5,643 bases of DNA, taken from NCBI GenBank assembly GCA_005893185.1, contig VBOS01000269.1, forward strand, positions 1-5,643, read 5' to 3'. Positions 1 to 5,643 of this stretch are shown here, in pieces. Numbering within the stretch: position 1 is the stretch's first letter; every line of letters starts with the position of its first letter. This stretch comes from Candidatus Eiseniibacteriota bacterium (GTDB lineage Bacteria; Eisenbacteria; RBG-16-71-46). Below the pieces are notes generated by a model that searched no databases, had not been told where the DNA came from, and saw nothing but the letters and a program-made list of their open reading frames with translations. Both the position numbers and the translations under genes were made by a program.

Positions 1-591
1 ATCATGGGGTTCCGTTACTTCCACGGTATGGATGGCAAGACGGACTTTCGGCTGGCCCGGAAGTGGTACGCGAAGGCGGCCGAGCAAGGGGACCTGGAGG
101 CCCAGGTCCAGCTGGGCCTAATGCTCGCGCAAGGACAGGGAGGTAAGGCCGACGTTTCGGAAGCCGTGCGGTGGTTTCGCAGGGCCGCCGAGTCCGGCTA
201 CTCCGAGGGTCAGTACAACCTTGGCTTCGCCTACTCCTCGGGTCAAGGCGTGACGCAAGACGCCGGGGCTGCAATAGAGTGGTTGACCAAGGCTGCGGAG
301 CAGGGCGAAACGTGGGCCCAGTCCAATCTCGGCTATCTCTACATGAACGCAGGGCAGACCCGCGATTCCAAGGTGGTCGGCTACAAGTGGCTATTGCTCT
401 CGTCCACGGAGGGAGATGAGGAAGCGAAGAAGCTGCTCGAGCGCGAGCGGCCGCTGATGACCGCGGACGAATTGAGCCAGGCGGAGCGACTGGCAGGACA
501 ATTCGTGGCGAATCCCACCGCCGCGACGGATTCCGTCACGCGGAGATGCCGGCCAGACAGCGCCGAGGCTGCCAAGAAGAAGTCGGACTGA
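1..591 (+). CDS. Sel1-repeat (SLR/TPR-like) protein, 5' end outside the window
   Basis: The reading frame is open from the first base and ends at TGA 589-591. The first in-window ATG (4-6) falls inside a repeat, so I treat the gene as 5'-partial. Counting from that ATG, 195 residues are visible. They form about four Sel1 units: a partial one to residue 31 ending ARKWYAKAAEQGD, then units at about 32-67, 68-103 and 104-139. Each shows the family pattern A..LG..Y..G.G...D...A..W...AAE.G; the third, with QYNLGFAYSSGQGV and WLTKAAEQG, is nearly consensus. The tail has the usual closing helix (LMTADELSQAERLAGQF, about 151-167) and a Lys-rich end. Sel1 repeats form alpha/alpha superhelices that bind other proteins, often in envelope or signalling roles. 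The N-terminus is missing, so secretion or a fused domain cannot be judged, nor can the partner. The gene converges on the ankyrin gene, 54 bases away. Confidence 0.9.
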   Translation: MMGFRYFHGMDGKTDFRLARKWYAKAAEQGDLEAQVQLGLMLAQGQGGKADVSEAVRWFRRAAESGYSEGQYNLGFAYSSGQGVTQDAGAAIEWLTKAAEQGETWAQSNLGYLYMNAGQTRDSKVVGYKWLLLSSTEGDEEAKKLLERERPLMTADELSQAERLAGQFVANPTAATDSVTRRCRPDSAEAAKKKSD

Positions 592-606
592 TCCTGGGCG
601 ATCGTA

Positions 607-639
607 GCGAGGAGCCTCGCGGGGCTGTGACGCTGCCCC
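607..639. terminator. Possible bidirectional terminator: two small hairpins between convergent genes
   Basis: The 54-base gap between the convergent Sel1 and ankyrin genes contains two short inverted repeats. GCGAG (607-611) pairs with CTCGC (616-620) around a 4-base loop, and GGGGC (621-625) pairs with GCCCC (635-639) around a 9-base loop. The position is right for a shared terminator. The stems have only five pairs and neither side has a T-run, so a classical intrinsic terminator is not shown and chance pairing in GC-rich DNA is possible. Confidence 0.22.
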
Positions 640-645
640 CGCCCG

Positions 646-1563
646 CTACTCGGCGCCGCCCCGCGTTTCGAGCAGCGCGGCGACATCAACATGACCGCGC
701 TTCCTCGCGACGCCCAGGGCGGTCCGCCCCGCCTTGTCCCGCGCGTTGATCTCGGCGCCGTGATCGAGCAGCCACGCGGCGGCCGCGGTCTGCCCCATAT
801 AAGCCGCATTCGTGAGCGCCGAGTTGCCACCCTCGTCTCGAGCCATCACCTCGGCCCCGGCCTCGACCAAGGCGCTCATGACCTCCACGAATCCACCGTA
901 GGCTGCGCTGATGAGCCAGGTCTGGCCGTGCGAGTCGTGGCCCTTCGGATCGGCTCCGGCCGCAAGCAGGGACCGGACGACCTCCGTCCGTCCAGAGCTG
1001 GCAGCAACTCCCAGTGGCGTGGCTCCCTGGATCGTTCTTGAGTCGGGCGTCGCCCCCGAACGGAGGAGCTGGCTGACGATCTCCGTTTTTCCCCCGCGCG
1101 CGGCAAAATGCAGCGCGGTCACACCTTGCGAATCCGCGAGGTTGGGGTTGGCGTGGGCGTCGAGGAGTGCGCGAGCCGACTCGGTGTTGCCGTACTCGGC
1201 GGCGTACATGAGTGCGGTAGACCGCCGGTTATCCTGGGGATCGGGGGACGCGCCGGCCGCTAGCAGGATGCGCACGATCTCGGCCGTACCTCGGCTTGCG
1301 GCCGGCTTGGAAGTGATCGCATTCCCCCAAACTTCGAGCTCCTTGGCACCGCCTCCCGCCGCCGCGATGAGCGGCGTGCAGCCATCCTTGTCGGCAAAGT
1401 TCGGGCTGGCGCCTTTCGAGAGCAGCTTCCGGACTTCCGTGGAGTCCCCGCGCAGCGCGGCGACGACGAGCTTGTTCCCGATGCTCGCCTCGGCGGCATG
1501 CCACGTGGGCATGACCGCCATCGCCAGGATCGAAATCATGATGCCGCTTCCGAGACGATTCAT
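646..1563 (-). CDS. Exported ankyrin-repeat protein (eight ankyrin units)
   Basis: This is a 305-residue protein with ATG at 1563-1561, stop TAG at 648-646, and a strong GAGGAGG ribosome site seven bases before the start. Residues 1-26 look like a Sec signal peptide: R3, a hydrophobic stretch (IMISILAMAVMP), then HAAEA with likely cleavage after AEA, so the mature protein should be periplasmic or secreted. The rest is ankyrin. Repeat units begin near residues 29, 62, 115, 148, 181, 214, 247 and 280. The last six are exactly 33 residues apart, with cores such as VTALHFAARGG and ATPLGVAASSG and turns such as GASPD and GAEINARDKAG. The second unit carries a 20-residue insertion (about 72-91). 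The final unit is a short cap. Ankyrin arrays bind proteins and have no catalytic residues; the partner is unknown. The gene lies 52 bases downstream of the lipoprotein gene on the same strand, so co-transcription is likely. Confidence 0.93.
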   Translation of the reverse strand: MNRLGSGIMISILAMAVMPTWHAAEASIGNKLVVAALRGDSTEVRKLLSKGASPNFADKDGCTPLIAAAGGGAKELEVWGNAITSKPAASRGTAEIVRILLAAGASPDPQDNRRSTALMYAAEYGNTESARALLDAHANPNLADSQGVTALHFAARGGKTEIVSQLLRSGATPDSRTIQGATPLGVAASSGRTEVVRSLLAAGADPKGHDSHGQTWLISAAYGGFVEVMSALVEAGAEVMARDEGGNSALTNAAYMGQTAAAAWLLDHGAEINARDKAGRTALGVARKRGHVDVAALLETRGGAE

Positions 1564-1570
1564 GGGTCGG

Positions 1571-1577
1571 CCTCCTC
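1571..1577 (-). promoter_or_regulatory. Ribosome binding site of the ankyrin gene
   Basis: The minus strand reads GAGGAGG seven bases before the ATG at 1563. It is a strong Shine-Dalgarno match and fixes this start, which also gives a complete signal peptide. Confidence 0.8.
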
Positions 1578-1615
1578 GTTTGGTGTCCGCCCCAATTCAG
1601 GGCAGCCGGTCGTGT

Positions 1616-2239
1616 CTACCTGAACCCGGCCAGGGAATCAGCAAGGAACGAGAACCTCCGGTCCAGCACTACGTCCCATGGCGAGGGTGAATAGTGGCGG
1701 CGGGCGGCCTTCCACACCTCGAGCTCCCGTTTGGGATCGCGGGACCACTCGGTGTTGACCTCGCGGCCGTGCACGTGCGCAGTGAACCGGCCGAAGTAGA
1801 TGAGCGAGCCTGGCTCGGCCTCGAACACCAGATCCGGCGCGCGCGATACGTTGCAGCCGACGAGCCGGGTGGTCTGCTGCTTCATGTTGGTATTGTACTC
1901 CATGGTTGTGCCGACGATCTCCATCACCCGATAGCGCCCCGGTGACAGGCCCTGAAACAGGATGCCCATGTCCACGAACTTCACCTGGAACATGGGCTCG
2001 AAGAGGTCCGCGGAGGCGTCGGCTCCGCCCCGGAGGTGCGCGCCGTGGATGGGGAGGAGCTCTTCACGACCCCAGGAGCCGCGCATGAGGAAGCAATCGA
2101 CCACCACCAGGGCCGTGGCGCCGGGATCGGAATCCAGCGCGTGCGGCGGGCGAGCGAAGGTTTCTTTCATGATCGACTCGCAGCCGGGGAGCGCGGAGAC
2201 GAGCGCGGCCGCGGTGAGCCATGTCAGCACTCGATTCAC
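1616..2239 (-). CDS. Putative lipoprotein of unknown function (207 aa, GTG start)
   Basis: I choose the GTG at 2239-2237, preceded by GGAGGTGA; the stop is TAG at 1618-1616. From this start the protein opens with a typical lipoprotein signal: MNRVLTWLTAAALVSALPGC, an Arg in the n-region, a hydrophobic core and the lipobox LPGC with the lipidated Cys at 20. The frame stays open upstream to 2503 and has an ATG at 2281, but that ATG has no ribosome site and would put about 14 polar residues before the signal. The mature part looks beta-rich. A strand-like stretch ATALVVVDCFLM (41-52) is followed by FQVKFVDMGILFQGLSPGRYRVMEIVG (84-110), with a GLxPGxY turn typical of small beta-sandwich domains, and by PGSLIYFGRFTAHVHG (143-158). 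The C-terminus is helical and charged. There are three further cysteines (49, 129 and the lipobox Cys aside). I do not recognise a named family; a DUF2846-like or transthyretin-like envelope lipoprotein is a guess. It is likely the first gene of an operon with the ankyrin gene. Confidence 0.82.
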   Translation of the reverse strand: MNRVLTWLTAAALVSALPGCESIMKETFARPPHALDSDPGATALVVVDCFLMRGSWGREELLPIHGAHLRGGADASADLFEPMFQVKFVDMGILFQGLSPGRYRVMEIVGTTMEYNTNMKQQTTRLVGCNVSRAPDLVFEAEPGSLIYFGRFTAHVHGREVNTEWSRDPKRELEVWKAARRHYSPSPWDVVLDRRFSFLADSLAGFR

Positions 2240-2240
2240 G

Positions 2241-2248
2241 TCACCTCC
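2241..2248 (-). promoter_or_regulatory. Ribosome binding site deciding the lipoprotein GTG start
   Basis: The minus strand reads GGAGGTGA, with the GGAGG core four bases before GTG 2239-2237. The spacing is a little short but the match is strong. It outranks the in-frame upstream ATG at 2281, which has no such site. Confidence 0.7.
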
Positions 2249-2313
2249 AGGCTTGGATTGAGGAGCCGAGAGCTCGTCCATGACCGACGCGCGAGGTGGG
2301 AGGCTGGGCGATG

Positions 2314-2342
2314 ATCCTATCAATGTGAGGCCGATCTCCGAA
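2314..2342 (-). promoter_or_regulatory. Candidate promoter for the lipoprotein-ankyrin pair
   Basis: On the minus strand TTCGGA (2342-2337) and TAGGAT (2319-2314) are separated by 17 bases. The -10 element matches TATAAT at four of six positions and the -35 element matches TTGACA at three of six. Transcription would begin about 65 bases before the GTG start. Placement in the divergent intergenic region is right, but the match is only moderate. Confidence 0.28.
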
Positions 2343-2399
2343 GCTCGATCGGGCTGGTCCGGGACGGCCGACGGCGCGAGCCGGAACCGCAAACAGAGA

Positions 2400-2428
2400 T
2401 TGACACTCGCCCCGCGCCCGCCTAGCGT
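2400..2428 (+). promoter_or_regulatory. Candidate sigma-70-type promoter for the OPT gene
   Basis: A perfect TTGACA lies at 2400-2405, followed after exactly 17 bases by TAGCGT (2423-2428). The -10 element is poor (three of six) but keeps the important A at position 2 and T at position 6. Transcription would begin near 2435, leaving a leader of about 45 bases before the GTG at 2479. The region is otherwise very GC-rich, which makes the -35 hexamer stand out. Confidence 0.42.
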
Positions 2429-2465
2429 TCGCGCCTCCGAGACCGCCAACGCGTCGTCCCGACTC

Positions 2466-2470
2466 AGGAG
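2466..2470 (+). promoter_or_regulatory. Ribosome binding site of the OPT gene
   Basis: AGGAG lies eight bases before GTG 2479-2481. This supports the GTG as the true start of the transporter. The ATG at 2471 is out of frame. Confidence 0.72.
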
Positions 2471-2478
2471 ATGCCCCC

Positions 2479-4668
<2,190 letters not shown>

Positions 4669-4676
<8 letters not shown>

Positions 4677-4703
4677 CCGCGCAACGCAGCCATCGGGCGT
4701 TTT
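4669..4703 (+). terminator. Weak terminator candidate after the OPT gene
   Basis: CTGCGT (4669-4674) can pair with ACGCAG (4684-4689) around a 9-base loop, and a four-T run follows at 4700-4703. The hairpin overlaps the stop codon, and ten bases separate it from the T-run, which is too far for a textbook intrinsic terminator. Confidence 0.18.
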
Positions 4704-4710
4704 CAAAACG
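4698..4710. repeat. Short palindrome CGTTTTCAAAACG
   Basis: This is a perfect 6+1+6 inverted repeat in the gap between the OPT and methyltransferase genes. Its AT-rich core is unusual in this GC-rich sequence. A second, 8-base palindrome, GCCTAGGC, follows at 4713-4720. With a one-base spacer the first is a poor hairpin but a possible protein-binding site; chance is also possible. Confidence 0.3.
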
Positions 4711-4763
4711 GAGCCTAGGCGCGTCTCAAGTCGGGTGCGGCGCGGGCCGACAACCCCCGGCGC

Positions 4764-5643
4764 ATGGACCCCCGCCCTTCGGAAGACTTCGCGGCTTTCG
4801 TCTCAGCGCGGCAGTCGAGCGCCCGATCCACGGCCGCCATGCGAGCACCCGAGCCCGCCCTGCACGCCGTCGAAGGCGGTCTCTCGACCGCGACCTCGTC
4901 GCGGCGGGGACCGTGGTCCCGGCTCGTGGAGGCGGCCATTGACGTGGGCGCGGGTGTCGCCTACCGCCTCCTCCGCCAACCACCCGATCTGCTGCTCAAG
5001 CGGCTGGGAGTCGCGACGCCGCGCCGCAGGACGGATTTCGACACGCTGGCTCGAATCGTCCGCACGATGGACGCGATCCCCGGCGCTGTCCTCGAATGCG
5101 GCACCCACTATGGCGCCACGCTTCTGGGGATGGCCCACATTCTGCGCGGCCGGGGGACTCCCGCGCGACTCTATGGCCTGGACTCTTTCGAAGGGCTCCC
5201 GGAGCCGTCACCGGAGGACGCGTTCGAAGACGGGACCATGCATCCGTGGGTCCGAAAGGGCGCCCTCAACGAGGCATCGTTCGAAGAGCTGGCTGCGCGC
5301 ATCCGCAGGATGGGCTTTTCGGACAGGATCACGGTGATCAAGGGGTTCTTCGAGGACACGCTGCCGGCCCTGGCATCTGAGCGTTTCTCCCTCGTGCACG
5401 TAGACTGCGATCTCTACGACTCCTACATCACATGTCTCGAGTTCGCCTACCCAAGGATGCTGCCCGGCGGATACATGGTGTTCGACGACTATGGCAGCCC
5501 AGTCTATGTGGGCGCCCAACGGGCCGTGGACGAGTTCTTCGCTGGCAAGCCGGAGCGGATCCAGTACTTTCCGGACTCCGCGGGGCGGCGCTATTTCGTG
5601 CTCATGGGCGGCGGTCTCGCCCCGGGAGCCCAGGATGCGACGA
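4764..5643 (+). CDS. TylF/NovP-family SAM-dependent O-methyltransferase, 3' end outside the window
   Basis: The frame is open from after TAG 4716-4718 to the last base without a stop, giving 293 residues from the ATG at 4764. The class I SAM-binding motif VLECGTHYGAT is at residues 109-119, followed by RLYGLDSFEGLPEP (135-148), where the acidic D140 would hold the ribose. KGFFEDTLP (193-201) and VDCDLYDSY (213-221) precede LPGGYMVFDDYG (233-244) and QRAVDEFF (252-259). The acidic residues of the DCD segment and the DD pair at 241-242 correspond to the divalent-metal ligands of TylF-type enzymes, which methylate sugar hydroxyls of macrolides and coumarin antibiotics. Bacterial relatives often sit in polysaccharide or secondary-metabolite loci; the substrate here is not known. 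The start is uncertain. ATG 4764 and ATG 4839 lack a ribosome site, while GTG 4944 has GGAGG 11 bases before it and still leaves the whole fold. Residues before about 55 look disordered. Little of the protein should be missing. Confidence 0.88.
   Translation, partial: MDPRPSEDFAAFVSARQSSARSTAAMRAPEPALHAVEGGLSTATSSRRGPWSRLVEAAIDVGAGVAYRLLRQPPDLLLKRLGVATPRRRTDFDTLARIVRTMDAIPGAVLECGTHYGATLLGMAHILRGRGTPARLYGLDSFEGLPEPSPEDAFEDGTMHPWVRKGALNEASFEELAARIRRMGFSDRITVIKGFFEDTLPALASERFSLVHVDCDLYDSYITCLEFAYPRMLPGGYMVFDDYGSPVYVGAQRAVDEFFAGKPERIQYFPDSAGRRYFVLMGGGLAPGAQDAT

Noticed and set aside
911..1690. 259-codon plus-strand open frame opposite the ankyrin gene
   Set aside because: The minus strand shows perfectly spaced 33-residue ankyrin units, a signal peptide and a strong ribosome site. 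The plus frame is its shadow.
4735..5337. 200-codon plus-strand open frame over the methyltransferase gene
   Set aside because: Its translation is rich in Arg, Ser and Pro without motifs. The neighbouring frame carries the full TylF-type motif series to the window end.

Overview
The window is a GC-rich bacterial segment. By eye about two thirds of bases are G or C, with strong G/C preference at third codon positions. It holds five protein-coding genes and no RNA gene, CRISPR array, insertion sequence or phage gene that I can see. A lipoprotein signal with a lipobox, an exported ankyrin protein and a Sel1-repeat protein fit a Gram-negative host. The OPT transporter subtype recalls high-GC phyla such as Acidobacteriota, Gemmatimonadota or Myxococcota, but this is an impression and no marker gene fixes the taxon.

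Layout. The left edge (1-591, +) carries the 3' part of a Sel1-repeat protein whose start lies outside the window. It converges on a minus-strand pair: a signal-peptide-bearing protein with eight ankyrin units (646-1563) and, 52 bases upstream of it, a 207-residue lipoprotein of unknown function (1616-2239). The pair is transcribed lipoprotein first and is probably one operon. A 239-base divergent intergenic region (2240-2478) separates it from a plus-strand OPT-family oligopeptide transporter gene (2479-4676). The right edge (4764-5643, +) carries a TylF/NovP-type SAM-dependent methyltransferase that runs off the window.

The most important observation is that the OPT gene is not intact as given. 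Its start codon, ribosome binding site and first membrane segment are in one frame, and the remaining about 660 residues are in another. The conserved stretch between the KVGLT and ILENNIVQT motifs is too short, so the best reading is a short deletion of a length not divisible by three. The rest of the gene is clean over 2 kb, so the lesion is either very recent or a sequence/assembly error.

Functional coherence is limited. The three left-hand genes are repeat or envelope proteins suited to protein-protein contacts in the cell envelope. The transporter imports peptides or metal chelates, and the methyltransferase modifies a small molecule or sugar. I see no convincing new multi-gene system; the lipoprotein/exported-ankyrin pair is the closest candidate.
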